Source: a bacterium
GTDB lineage: Bacteria > Sysuimicrobiota > Sysuimicrobiia > Sysuimicrobiales > Segetimicrobiaceae
Direction of reading: 5' to 3'
Assembly: GCA_035308905.1 (NCBI GenBank)
Contig: DATGFS010000032.1
Coordinates: 1 to 64,000, forward strand
Length of the DNA: 64,000 nt
The position numbers and the translations under genes were made by a program. This document shows positions 1 to 7,718 of the stretch, one piece after another. Positions within the stretch are counted from its first letter, which is position 1, and every line of letters starts with the position of its first letter. The notes below the pieces were generated by a model. That model was not told the DNA's origin. It saw only the letters and a program-made list of their open reading frames with translations, and made no database searches.

Positions 1-12
1 AGCGGGGAGTAC

Positions 13-240
13 TTAAGATGAGTTGGAACGCTTGAGGAAGGTAGTCCCAGCGCAGTTGTTGCACCTCGCGTGGACGGGTAGGTAGTTGTCGATCGCGCGG
101 CGGCCATCGTCGCTATAGAAGAGAACGTGGTCTGGCTGCCACCGTTCTATAGACGCAATGATCCCGCCACAGATGTAACACCGAGCAGCAGTCTTCTCAT
201 GGATCGAACAAGAGACTACCGATGGGCGGACGTCGCCCAT
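13..240 (-). CDS. small HNH-like zinc-binding protein
   Basis: The 75-residue product carries a CxxC pair (Cys21, Cys24), an Asp-His pair after a Trp (WQPDHV, near residue 34-39) and a distal segment LPVHARCNNC. This order of CxxC, DH, then H with a second CxxC is that of small HNH/zinc-ribbon nuclease-like proteins, so nucleic-acid binding or cleavage is plausible. ATG at 240 is chosen; a TTG lies one codon upstream. No convincing Shine-Dalgarno is visible, and the 5' end overlaps the FabZ remnant. It may be a decayed fragment of a longer gene. Confidence 0.45.
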   Translation of the reverse strand: MGDVRPSVVSCSIHEKTAARCYICGGIIASIERWQPDHVLFYSDDGRRAIDNYLPVHARCNNCAGTTFLKRSNSS

Positions 241-439
241 CAACCGTGACTAACCCGTAGGTCACAATACCCTCGGCCACGACCATGCCGTCCACCGTGG
301 CGGTCACGTGCGCCTTTCCGAACGGATCCTTTTCCCTCAGTGCAACCACGGTCCTGACGAGCTGGGCACCGGGGCGCACCGCTCGACGAAACCTTACACG
401 TTCGAGATTCGCGAGGTAGATCAGACGGCCATCGATGTT
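197..439 (-). pseudogene. FabZ (3-hydroxyacyl-ACP dehydratase) C-terminal remnant
   Basis: Read from 439 downwards the frame gives GRLIYLANLERVRFRRAV, then RPGAQLV and GKAHVTATVDGMVVAEG. This matches the second half of the FabZ hot-dog fold: the VRFRRPVVPGDQL strand-turn and the final VDGxxVAEA strand. The catalytic N-terminal half (helix with His, and Glu) is absent; upstream sequence in frame is open but does not resemble FabZ. A GTG at 379 could start a short product, but a half domain would not fold or act, so it is called a remnant. Confidence 0.5.
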
Positions 440-559
440 GGGGCGAAACCTAACGAGATCTTGTTTTCTCGTTCCTCCGGGGCGGCCGGGCCGTTGGGCC
501 GGCTGCCCCGGTCCGTTTCAGCAGCCCTCGCAGCGGGGCCCTGTTCCTCCACGCATGCC

Positions 560-638
560 ATTGTGAGCAATTCTGAACAGACAGAGAATTCTCGCCCCGT
601 TAGCATCTAAGTAAGGTGATCCTCAGGTGAACGCGCAG
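560..638 (+). repeat. dispersed upstream element, copy 1
   Basis: This roughly 79-bp stretch matches 6555-6630 at about three bases in four. Shared blocks are ATTGTGAGCAAT, CAGAC, AATTCT, GTTAGCAT, CAAGT/TAAGT and TCTCAGGTGAAC/CCTCAGGTGAAC. The first block has ATTG/CAAT ends, giving a short imperfect palindrome. Each copy lies upstream of a gene for a small exported protein (880 here, 6672 for copy 2), so it could be a promoter or operator region copied with its gene. Here the duplicated STAS tail lies between element and gene. Confidence 0.55.
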
Positions 639-643
639 GCTAG

Positions 644-763
644 CGTTTTGTGCTGGTCGGGTCGATCTCGTCCGTCCACAAGATTCTCGTGATCATCAAA
701 CTGCACGAGCGCATGCCTGTCGTGGATACCGCAGGAGAAGCCCTTGCGATGCTGGGGCAGGAG
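644..763 (+). pseudogene. duplicated STAS-domain C-terminal segment
   Basis: This 120-bp block is identical to 3519-3638, the 3' part of the anti-sigma antagonist gene, except at two positions. It keeps the coding frame (LVGSISSVHKILVIIKLHER, then MPVVDTAGEALAML) but lacks the N-terminal strands and the DxxG segment of a STAS domain. Just after it, ACCAGTAACGCG occurs twice (769-780 and 788-799). The near identity points to a recent duplication or to gene conversion. Confidence 0.7.
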
Positions 764-879
764 AACAAACCAGTAACGCGGTCACAGACCAGTAACGCGC
801 ACTGTGCGCGAGATTCGGCCAGGGTTCACGGAAGAGGACGGATATTCATTCACATAGTGGGGACAATGGAGGCGACAAG

Positions 880-1272
<393 letters not shown>

Positions 1273-1299
1273 CGAAGTGGTCTTTGCCACGTACCATGG

Positions 1300-1341
1300 G
1301 AAGGGTCCTGGAGCTCAAGGCGGCCACCAGGGCCCTTCTTT
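1300..1341 (+). terminator. stem-loop terminator candidate
   Basis: Arms GAAGGGTCCTGG (1300-1311) and CCAGGGCCCTTC (1327-1338) form a 12-bp stem with one G-T wobble, a 15-base loop and a short run of T after it. It lies 28 bp downstream of the SAPSQP gene. Confidence 0.5.
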
Positions 1342-1360
1342 CGATCGCGGGTGAGGCCAC

Positions 1361-1459
1361 TTCATGAACAAGTTCAGGAAACTAGGCTTCATCGAATACA
1401 ACGGCGGCCTATCGATCCACAGTTCTCTCTTCGGCGTCATCCTGCACGACCGATTCAAC
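1361..1459 (+). pseudogene. Crp/Fnr regulator C-terminal remnant
   Basis: The frame reads FMNKFRKLGFIEYNGG then LSIHSSLFGVILHD. It corresponds to the recognition helix end and wing of the two full Crp/Fnr genes at 4899 and 5712 (for example FMNKFRKLGLLDYNGG). A TGA lies three codons upstream, so the rest of the gene is gone. No promoter or start site is kept. It shows that a fourth copy of this subfamily once existed here, or that a 3' fragment was duplicated. Confidence 0.7.
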
Positions 1460-1656
1460 CCCAAAACGTTCGACCCCAGACGAGTCTGCAATTTTGCACA
1501 GACAGGCTCGTATGAATCGTCGCATCGTTTTCTAGTGAGAGGGTGTCCGCCGGAGGTGGCGCTGATGAACCGTGAGGGGATTCTTTTCATCGCGCTCTGC
1601 CTTCTCCCTCACCTACAACCGGTTGATACGCCGTCTGGATCGAGGAGGGAACGCTA

Positions 1657-1782
1657 ATGCACCACGTACGTGGAATCGGCACCGTGGTCCGGGCCCAGTG
1701 GGTCCGCGACGTCCAGATTTACGTCGGGACGATTTGCAAGGGGTGCGGCGTCGACGAGGGCTTGGCTGCGTGGTACGTATGA
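1657..1782 (+). CDS. 41-aa protein translationally coupled to DUF881 gene
   Basis: An ATG with a strong Shine-Dalgarno (GAGGAGGGA, 1641-1649) opens a 41-codon frame ending in TGA at 1780-1782. The stop overlaps the ATG of the next gene (ATGA), the classic arrangement for coupled translation. The peptide is basic at its N-terminus (MHHVRGIG), has a CKGC motif near residue 32 and ends AAWYV. It has no signal peptide or membrane helix. Family unknown. The alternative is a leader peptide whose only role is to deliver ribosomes to the downstream start. Confidence 0.55.
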   Translation: MHHVRGIGTVVRAQWVRDVQIYVGTICKGCGVDEGLAAWYV

Positions 1783-2438
1783 AAAGAGACACTACACACG
1801 CCTCGCCCCTCAACGGAACTGGGCGATCGTCGTTCCGAGCGCTGGCGTCGATCCTCCGGCGCCCCAGCCTGACATGGGCGCTTTCCCTGGCACTGGTCGG
1901 ATGGAGCGTCGCGGGCGTTGCGGTCTTGGGTGATGTGCAGGAGCATCAAGTCGCACGTAGCTTGGCCGCTGCGGCCGGGCTAACGGCGATTCCAGGGTCC
2001 GGCATCGAAATTGTGCTCACAGACGCCGCCAGTGCGTCCTCATCGGGCGCAGATCCACGCGTCGCGTTGGTGCAAGACGGAGATGTGGTATTGCTGAACA
2101 TGATGTTGTGGTATGGCGGGGCGCAGGCCGTCGCCGTCAACGGAGAACGAATCACGGCACAGACTACAATTGTATCGTCCGGTCCAACCCTCCTGATCAA
2201 CGGACGCCGAACGGTCGGGCCATTTCACGTGACGGCGATCGGCGACCCGGTGGTGCTCCGAGGGTCAGTAGAGGCACGTGGGGGAGTCCTTGACAGCCTG
2301 CGTCAATCTGGTCTTGGCGTGCACGTCACTACGAAACGGGCCATGGTCGTTGCGGCCGGAGCCAGTGAGCAGTGGGGACACGTGTTCCCTCCGCGCGATT
2401 CGCCAACTCCGCGTGCCGCTCAGATGGACACCCCGTGA
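1779..2438 (+). CDS. DUF881-family membrane-anchored protein
   Basis: The 219-residue product has one N-terminal membrane helix (about residues 25-50, LTWALSLALVGWSVAGVAVL) followed by an extracytoplasmic domain. Features of DUF881 (YlxW/YlxX-like) proteins are visible: GSGIEIVLTDA, an AVAVNGERITAQT segment, then SSGPTLLINGRRTVGPF and AIGDP. DUF881 proteins often lie near division genes, but no such neighbours occur here. ATG 1779 is chosen because it overlaps the stop of the 41-aa ORF; a longer in-frame start at 1572 has no support. Confidence 0.75.
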   Translation: MKRDTTHASPLNGTGRSSFRALASILRRPSLTWALSLALVGWSVAGVAVLGDVQEHQVARSLAAAAGLTAIPGSGIEIVLTDAASASSSGADPRVALVQDGDVVLLNMMLWYGGAQAVAVNGERITAQTTIVSSGPTLLINGRRTVGPFHVTAIGDPVVLRGSVEARGGVLDSLRQSGLGVHVTTKRAMVVAAGASEQWGHVFPPRDSPTPRAAQMDTP

Positions 2439-2653
2439 CTGGCGCGATGACGAGGAGGTAGCGGATGACCTCGGCACGGCTATCCGCCCGGCGTCGAGCA
2501 GGCAGGCCCACCTGATCGCCGCGCAGCAGGCCAGGTCCTGACGACGCTTTAGGGTCTGGAAGACACCCGGGCACGACGGATCTTAATGAAGGTCCCTGCG
2601 TCATCTGTGGGCTTCTCTGGCGCGGCAGTGGGACCCTTAGAGGCAGGGTACGC

Positions 2654-2995
2654 TTGCAACGAACGCCTGATGCGGATCGGACCGCACCGCCGCCGTCGAG
2701 TGTTAAACTCGCCCACCCCAAGCGAGTGAGGATCGTCCGTCCAAACCTCGGTGTCCAAGATGCGAATGCGTCACGTACACAAACCACAACGGATTCTGGC
2801 GCCGAAAATGGACGCCGACATGTTGGAGTCGTGTCCCGGTTCGAGCATGGCTGGGGTTTTGTCGACTGCGCGGAACTGAATCGTACCTTCTTCGTGCACT
2901 ACAGCGACGTTGAAGGGGCGGGGCTTCGGTTGCTTGAGGTCAGCCAAGGATGCCGGCAACGAAGAAGAGGACATGCCGCAGCTCAACTCGTCTAA
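2654..2995 (+). CDS. cold-shock-domain protein with N-terminal extension
   Basis: Residues about 54-97 form a cold-shock domain (single-stranded RNA/DNA-binding OB fold): GVVSRFEHGWGFVD contains RNP-1 (GWGFVD) and FFVHYSDVEG contains RNP-2. The end (CRQRRRGHAAAQLV) is a few residues shorter than usual at the last strands. A polar extension of about 50 residues precedes the domain. The start is uncertain: the TTG at 2654 and a GTG near 2726 are both in frame and neither has a clear ribosome site. The preceding 2439-2653 shows no gene. Confidence 0.55.
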   Translation: MQRTPDADRTAPPPSSVKLAHPKRVRIVRPNLGVQDANASRTQTTTDSGAENGRRHVGVVSRFEHGWGFVDCAELNRTFFVHYSDVEGAGLRLLEVSQGCRQRRRGHAAAQLV

Positions 2996-3278
2996 AGTGT
3001 TTCGTCCGCGGTCATCTACCTGAAGGACCACCACCAAGCGCGTAGACGGGACCGAAGCCCGGGGGTGTCGGGGGGGTACAGGTCGGGCGGGCGCCGGCCG
3101 CCGATCCACGCAACTCAGAGGGGGACTCGTGGGAGCGCTCTGCCCAAGAGCGGTTCACTCCCCGACGGGTCGGTGTGAGATTTTGCACAGACAGTCCCCC
3201 TTGACCCTGCCAGACTAATCTCGCTGTTGCGGCCGGGGCATGCCTGTACGTCAGAGGCGGCGGAGGGGGGTATGTGCG

Positions 3279-3668
3279 ATGGTGCAATTCTCTCCCGAGA
3301 TTCTTCGCACATGGTCCGAGGACATAGCGTCCGGCTCCATCCTTCACGTGCTTGGCGAGGTGGATCTCTCATCCGCCCCGTCCTTGCGAACGACGCTCAT
3401 GGGCCTCATCGGTCGAGGACGCCCCGTCATCGTAGATTGCAGCGAACTCCAGTACCTGGACATGAAGGGCGTTCACGTGTTGGAGGATTGCCATGAGAGG
3501 GCGGAACAACTGGGCCATCGTTTTGTGCTGGTCGGGTCGATCCCGTCCGTCCACAAGATTCTCGTGATCATCAAACTGCACGAGCGCATGCCTGTCGTGG
3601 ATACCGTAGGAGAAGCCCTTGCGATGCTGGGGCAGGAGGGAACTGCCCCAGCATCGCACACGTCGTGA
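3279..3668 (+). CDS. STAS-domain anti-sigma factor antagonist
   Basis: A single 129-residue STAS domain of the SpoIIAA/RsbV type: ILHVLGEVDLSSAPSLRTTL is the first strand and helix, and PVIVDCSELQYLDMKGVHVL is the second strand and switch loop. Such proteins bind an anti-sigma kinase and release a sigma factor; the kinase turns them off by phosphorylating a Ser/Thr in the D-S/T-S/T-G loop. Here that loop is Asp61-Met-Lys63-Gly, so the phospho-acceptor is missing. ATG 3279 is preceded by GGAGGGGGG (3261-3269). A kinase fragment follows at 3759. The 3' 120 bp are duplicated at 644-763. Confidence 0.8.
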   Translation: MVQFSPEILRTWSEDIASGSILHVLGEVDLSSAPSLRTTLMGLIGRGRPVIVDCSELQYLDMKGVHVLEDCHERAEQLGHRFVLVGSIPSVHKILVIIKLHERMPVVDTVGEALAMLGQEGTAPASHTS

Positions 3669-3758
3669 GCTTTCGCTTATAGAAGGCCCCCTCTCGTTGC
3701 GCTTGGTACGGACGCAGGTAGTGGCCGCGGCGAACGCGGTGGGTGCGGCGGAGTCTGG

Positions 3759-3920
3759 ATGCGGGACGGGTTGGAGTTAGCGGTGGGTGAGGCGCTGGCG
3801 AATGCCCACGACCACAGCGGCGCTCCCGGCCCTATGGAACTGGCGATTGCGTCTAAGACTGCGTCGGTTCGCAGTGACCGTCAGGCTAGGACCCGTTCAC
3901 CCACATCGTGTCGGAGGTGA
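3759..3920 (+). pseudogene. anti-sigma regulatory ATPase (RsbW-like) fragment
   Basis: The frame starts MRDGLELAVGEALANAHDHSG, which is the N-box region of HATPase_c_2 anti-sigma kinases (LxLAVxEAxxNAxxH). It then leaves the family within about 15 residues and ends at codon 54, so the G-boxes that hold ATP are missing. The preceding half of the domain is absent too. Its place just after the antagonist gene is that of a normal RsbV-RsbW pair, so this looks like a lost partner. Confidence 0.6.
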
Positions 3921-3994
3921 CTCGTGCCCGTTGAAGTCGCACCTTAACTAGACACAAGGAGACGAATCGCCTGCGCCAATGGCGGCATGACCAA

Positions 3995-4741
3995 ATGACC
4001 GAGCCTTCAAGTCCCACTCAACTGAGCATCCCGTACCATCGGGATGCGATCTGGAACGTTCGTGATCTGCGGCTGTTTGAGACGCTGACGCCTCGGCAGC
4101 TTCGCAAACTCAAACCGCTTTTTGAGGTACGTCACTACCGGCAGGGTGAGGTCCTGTTCCAGACAGGCGACACGGGGAATATGCTCTATTTCGTCGAGAA
4201 AGGGGCGATTAAGGTCAGCCTCATCTCGGCCGAGGGCGATGAGCGTATTTTGGACATTTTCAAGCCGGGGGACACCTTTGGCGAACTCTTCGTCAGTCAG
4301 GGTCACCATCGAACGGCCACGGCTCAGGCGCTTTCGGCCGCGGTTGTACGGACCCTGACGGAGGATGCGTTCAAACGGATGATGCAAGTGGTGCCGGACG
4401 TGTGTCATTATTTCGTGCGTTCCCTCGTCGAGGACCAACGGCACACGCTCGTCCGTTTGGAAGCGGTGATGCACATGGGAGCCGGGCCTCGCTTGTTGAC
4501 GTTTCTGCTGGACTTGGCTCAGCGTTGTGGCCGCCGAACAAACGGTTACTCAACGCTGGTGCCGGGCCGGATTACGCAGGAAGAGCTTGCCCGCATGGTG
4601 GGTCTCAATCGGACCACCGTCACGTTGCTCATCAATAGGTATCGCCGCAAGGGCGTCCTCGGCGGCCGAAGGAATATCTTGCTGATTCATCCTGCGCGCG
4701 CACGCGCGTTCCTCCAAAAGGCTGGGCTCACGCGCGCCTAA
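3995..4741 (+). CDS. Crp/Fnr-family transcription regulator (1)
   Basis: The 248-residue protein has an N-terminal cyclic-nucleotide-binding beta-roll (about residues 25-140; GEVLFQTGDTGNMLYFVEKG, FKPGDTFGELF, HRTATAQA) and a C-terminal Crp-type winged helix (ITQEELARMVGLNRTTVTLLINRYRRKGVL). No N-terminal Cys cluster is present, so it is not an FNR iron-sulfur sensor; whether the pocket binds a nucleotide is not decidable by eye. It is more divergent from the next two Crp genes than they are from each other. A terminator-like hairpin follows at 4753. Confidence 0.88.
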   Translation: MTEPSSPTQLSIPYHRDAIWNVRDLRLFETLTPRQLRKLKPLFEVRHYRQGEVLFQTGDTGNMLYFVEKGAIKVSLISAEGDERILDIFKPGDTFGELFVSQGHHRTATAQALSAAVVRTLTEDAFKRMMQVVPDVCHYFVRSLVEDQRHTLVRLEAVMHMGAGPRLLTFLLDLAQRCGRRTNGYSTLVPGRITQEELARMVGLNRTTVTLLINRYRRKGVLGGRRNILLIHPARARAFLQKAGLTRA

Positions 4742-4752
4742 CCCAATTCCGG

Positions 4753-4785
4753 CGCCCTCATCTCGAGAGGGCGGGGCCTTTGCGC
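4753..4785 (+). terminator. stem-loop terminator candidate
   Basis: CGCCCTC (4753-4759) pairs perfectly with GAGGGCG (4767-4773) across a 7-base loop, followed by GGGCCTTT. It starts 12 bp after the first Crp/Fnr gene. Confidence 0.5.
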
Positions 4786-4794
4786 CAACGCGAG

Positions 4795-4820
4795 AATGTT
4801 GCTGTCATTGCAACAACATT
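4795..4820. promoter_or_regulatory. inverted repeat upstream of second Crp/Fnr gene
   Basis: AATGTTG and CAACATT flank an inner pair GTTGC (4798-4802) / GCAAC (4810-4814) separated by 7 bases. The dyad lies about 80 bp before the GTG of the gene at 4899, a good position for an operator of a dimeric regulator such as the Crp proteins on either side. The sequence is not the classical TGTGA/TCACA Crp box. Confidence 0.4.
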
Positions 4821-4898
4821 TCCTCCCGCCGCAGTATATCCTAACGTCTGAGAACAATTGGATTTCCGAAACCTCGATGCCGGTCGGGAGGTGTCGCG

Positions 4899-5621
4899 GT
4901 GGGAAGAGAGGCGCGCGGCCGAAAACGGACTGAACTGCGGAAGCCGCAGACACGGAGAGCGAGCATCCGCAAAGAAAAACTTGACATCACGACATTCTTC
5001 CATGGGAAAGGGTTCACGTCACTTGAGTATGGGGAACAACGCTCCGTTTTTTCCCAGGGGGACTCCGCCACTGCTGTATTCTACATCCGCAGCGGACGGA
5101 TCAAAATCACGGTCGTGTCCAGGCAGGGGAAGGAAGCGGTCGTCGCGCTTCTCCAAGCCGGCGACTTCTTTGGTGAAGGCTGCTTCGTCGGCCAGCCCTT
5201 GCGAATGACGAGTGCGACCGCGATGACGCCCTGCGCGCTCTGGAGAGTCGAGAAGAGCACACTCTTGCGCCTCCTCCATCGCAACCAAGAATTTTCAGAC
5301 TTCTTTGTCGCGCACCTATTGACGCGGACCATCCGCTTGGAGGCAGACCTCGTTGATCATCTCTTCAATTCGGCCGAGAAACGGCTGGCGCGCGCCCTTC
5401 TGTTGCTGGCTCACGTCGGCGACGCGCGGGAGCTCCCCGTCGCGCCGAAGATCAGCCAGGAAACGCTCGCAGAGATGATCGGCACGACGCGAGAACGGGT
5501 GAGTTTCTTCATGAACAAATTTAGAAAACTCGGGTTACTCGACTACAATGGCGGATTGCGTATTTACAGCTCGCTCATGACCGTCGTCTTAAATGACCAG
5601 CCTGATGATCACAACACGTAG
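4899..5621 (+). CDS. Crp/Fnr-family transcription regulator (2)
   Basis: The 240-residue protein has a cNMP-type beta-roll (about residues 45-150; VFSQGDSATAVFYIRSGRIK, AGDFFGEGCFVGQPLRMTSA) and a Crp winged helix (ISQETLAEMIGTTRERVSFF, then MNKFRKLGLLDYNGG). It is closely similar to the next gene along its whole length. The GTG start is supported by GGGAGG at 4886-4892. The N-terminal 30 residues are basic and lack a Cys cluster. The target genes are not evident. Confidence 0.88.
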   Translation: MGREARGRKRTELRKPQTRRASIRKEKLDITTFFHGKGFTSLEYGEQRSVFSQGDSATAVFYIRSGRIKITVVSRQGKEAVVALLQAGDFFGEGCFVGQPLRMTSATAMTPCALWRVEKSTLLRLLHRNQEFSDFFVAHLLTRTIRLEADLVDHLFNSAEKRLARALLLLAHVGDARELPVAPKISQETLAEMIGTTRERVSFFMNKFRKLGLLDYNGGLRIYSSLMTVVLNDQPDDHNT

Positions 5622-5711
5622 ATCACCCGTAGCCCTGCTCCTTCTAGAGATTTGTCCCTAGAAATCCGAGTTACCGAGTTCACCTCATCGAGCGGTGGGG
5701 GGAGGGCACCG

Positions 5712-6392
5712 ATGGCAAAGAGAGAAAAGGCGCAGTTTCCCCATCGACGCGTGCTCGAGCAGCTCAGCGAGGGCAAGCGCATCCTCGGGTATCACAAGAA
5801 CCGCATTCTCTTCGCGCAAGGTGATCCCGCGGACGCCGTTTTTTACATTCGAGAGGGTAAGATTAAGCTGACGGTCACATCCCAACAGGGCAAGGAAGCG
5901 GTAGTGGCCATCATCGGCGCCGGCGACTTTCTCGGGGAAGGCTGCCTCGCCGGGCAACCGCTACGGATGGCGACCGCCATCGCCATGACCGATGGTTCGA
6001 GCCTTCGCATCGAAAAGAAAACGATGAACGACCTGTTGCACCAACGCGGCACGTTCTCCGAGGAGTTCATGGCCCACTTGCTCAGTCGCAACATTCGAGT
6101 TGAAGAGGACCTTGTCGACCAACTGTTCAATTCCAGCGAGAAGCGGCTGGCCAGAACGCTCTTGCTGCTGGCGCAGTTTGGCAAAGAGGGCAAACCTGAG
6201 ACCATCGTGCCGAAGATCAGCCAAGAGACGCTCGCGGAGATCGTGGGTACGACGCGGTCAAGAGTGAGCTACTTCATGAACAAGTTTAGACGGTTGGGTT
6301 TCCTCGAATATAATGGCGAAATGAACATTCACAGTACCCTCTTGAACGTCATCCTCTACGACAAGACCCCGGAGTCCCGGCGCGTCGAGTAG
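5712..6392 (+). CDS. Crp/Fnr-family transcription regulator (3)
   Basis: A 226-residue paralog of the preceding gene with the same architecture: beta-roll (ILFAQGDPADAVFYIREGK, GEGCLAGQPLRMATA), long dimerisation helix (about residues 125-160) and winged helix (ISQETLAEIVGTTRSRVSYF, then MNKFRRLGFLEYNGE). ATG 5712 is chosen over upstream in-frame codons because GGAGGG at 5701-5706 sits six bases before it. The pair at 4899 and 5712, with the remnant at 1361, makes a local family expansion. Confidence 0.88.
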   Translation: MAKREKAQFPHRRVLEQLSEGKRILGYHKNRILFAQGDPADAVFYIREGKIKLTVTSQQGKEAVVAIIGAGDFLGEGCLAGQPLRMATAIAMTDGSSLRIEKKTMNDLLHQRGTFSEEFMAHLLSRNIRVEEDLVDQLFNSSEKRLARTLLLLAQFGKEGKPETIVPKISQETLAEIVGTTRSRVSYFMNKFRRLGFLEYNGEMNIHSTLLNVILYDKTPESRRVE

Positions 6393-6554
6393 CGGCGTTC
6401 CAAATCGGGCGCCGTCCTGCCAGTCATTCCGCGCCTGCGCAAGGTGAGCAGTTTTGTTTAGCTCCCAACGCACCGTGATACCACGTTTAAGACTGTGATG
6501 GCGCGCAGTTCGCGGAGCTGAAGCCAAGGCCGGGATCGCGTCTTGCTTTCCTGA

Positions 6555-6630
6555 ATTGTGAGCAATCTTGAGCAGACGGGAAATTCTGGTCTTGTTAGCA
6601 TTCAAGTGAATCTCAGGTGAACCGTCAGGT
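6555..6630 (+). repeat. dispersed upstream element, copy 2
   Basis: Second copy of the element at 560-638, sharing ATTGTGAGCAAT, CAGAC, AATTCT, GTTAGCAT and TCTCAGGTGAAC in the same order. It ends about 40 bp before the start of the small exported protein gene at 6672, a distance that fits a promoter/operator region or a 5' leader. The rest of the 6393-6671 spacer shows no gene. Confidence 0.55.
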
Positions 6631-6671
6631 CCTCCTGTCGCGTCCGGCAACTCAAGGAGAGGTGGAAGATC

Positions 6672-6902
6672 ATGCGAAAGTTCGCGGTCATCGTTCTTGG
6701 TGTTGTGATGCTCTCGGCAGCGTTGTCGGGTATCGCGTCGGCGCAACAGTACCCGAGCGTCTCCAGTCTCGCTGCGTTCAGCGCGTCGACGAACTACATG
6801 TCCCAGGCCGGGTACCTCAGATACCTGATGCATCAGCAGACCGGCCAGTGGTTGACGTATCAGGAAGCTGGACGGATTGTGCAGCAGCAGCGCGGCCAAT
6901 AG
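6672..6902 (+). CDS. small exported protein
   Basis: The 76-residue product has a clear Sec signal peptide (residues 1-24, basic start, hydrophobic core, ASA cleavage site followed by QQ). The mature part of about 52 residues is rich in Ser, Gln and Tyr (YPSVSSL, GYLRYLMHQQTGQWLTYQEA) and ends QQQRGQ. AAGGAGAGGTGG lies upstream of the ATG. No family recognised. It may be monocistronic: copy 2 of the upstream element precedes it and a hairpin follows. Confidence 0.75.
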   Translation: MRKFAVIVLGVVMLSAALSGIASAQQYPSVSSLAAFSASTNYMSQAGYLRYLMHQQTGQWLTYQEAGRIVQQQRGQ

Positions 6903-6927
6903 CGCTGATAGACTGCGTCAACGGCAT

Positions 6928-6968
6928 ACGGCCAGGCTTCCGGGTTTCTTCTGCGGGAGTCTGGCCGT
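6928..6968 (+). terminator. inverted repeat, terminator candidate
   Basis: ACGGCCAGGCTTCC (6928-6941) and GGGAGTCTGGCCGT (6955-6968) form a 14-bp stem with two mismatches and a 13-base loop, 26 bp after the small exported protein gene. No T run follows. Confidence 0.4.
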
Positions 6969-7039
6969 AGATCAGTGGGCGTTACCGCCCCAAGGGGCGC
7001 GACACGAGCGGGAGCACGATTTCGAAGGGGGCAACAACG

Positions 7040-7603
7040 ATGAGAACGCGCAGATTCAGCAGGGTAATTGTTGGGGCCATTTGTCTTTCTCTCTTGGGCA
7101 GCTTGCTGCTGCCGGGCGTGTCCCAGGCGAGGACGGCGCAGCAGATTGACGCGAGCGTGAATACGGCGCTGGCCCGGTTCACGCACCAGGTGCGAGGATC
7201 CAAAGAGTTCCTCCAGGACGCCAAGGGTGTCCTCGTCTTGGCGGATGTCTATCAGGCCGGGTTCGGGGTTGGGGCGGAATACGGCGAGGGCGCGCTGCGC
7301 ATCCACAGCAAGACCGCCTCGTACTATAACATCAAGGCCGGATCGGTCGGGTTTCAGATCGGCGCCCAGAAGAAGGACATCATCCTGGTGTTCCTGCAGC
7401 AGAAGGCGCTCACGGACTTCCGGGCCAAGAACGGCTGGCAGGCGGGCGTTGACGGATCGGTGGTGCTCGTGAACCTGGGGGCGCAAGCCTCCATCGACTC
7501 CACGAAATTCAACCAGCCGATCGTGGGATTTGTGGTGGGCCAGGAGGGTCTGATGTACAACCTGACCCTGGAGGGGTCGAAGATCTCCAAGATGCCGAAA
7601 TAG
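7040..7603 (+). CDS. SYLF/Ysc84-type lipid-binding exported protein
   Basis: The 187-residue product has a signal peptide (residues 1-30, cleavage near SQA) and a SYLF (Ysc84) domain: FLQDAKGVLVLADVYQAGFGVG, GGL-like turns, YYNIKAGSVGFQIGAQKKDI, then a late strand with GFVVGQEGLMYN. SYLF domains bind phosphoinositides in eukaryotes; bacterial exported members probably bind lipids in the envelope. It lies between other small exported proteins. Confidence 0.82.
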   Translation: MRTRRFSRVIVGAICLSLLGSLLLPGVSQARTAQQIDASVNTALARFTHQVRGSKEFLQDAKGVLVLADVYQAGFGVGAEYGEGALRIHSKTASYYNIKAGSVGFQIGAQKKDIILVFLQQKALTDFRAKNGWQAGVDGSVVLVNLGAQASIDSTKFNQPIVGFVVGQEGLMYNLTLEGSKISKMPK

Positions 7604-7718
7604 GCCATGATGGCGGCGGACGTGGTCGCGCCGTCCGTCGCCAATGCTGCGGGGTTGCTGGCCGTGGTGCGCGAGGGTATGCAGCGGGTGTGGCCTCGAC
7701 GCGAGAGGAGGAGGATTC

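Noticed and set aside
560-571. ATTGTGAGCAAT as a lac-type operator
   Set aside because: It resembles part of the lac operator, but no LacI-type regulator is present and the match is short. It is kept only as part of the repeated element.
1491-3194. ATTTTGCACAGACAG shared at 1491-1505 and 3180-3194
   Set aside because: An exact 15-base match, but too short to assign as a promoter or repeat without more copies or transcription data.
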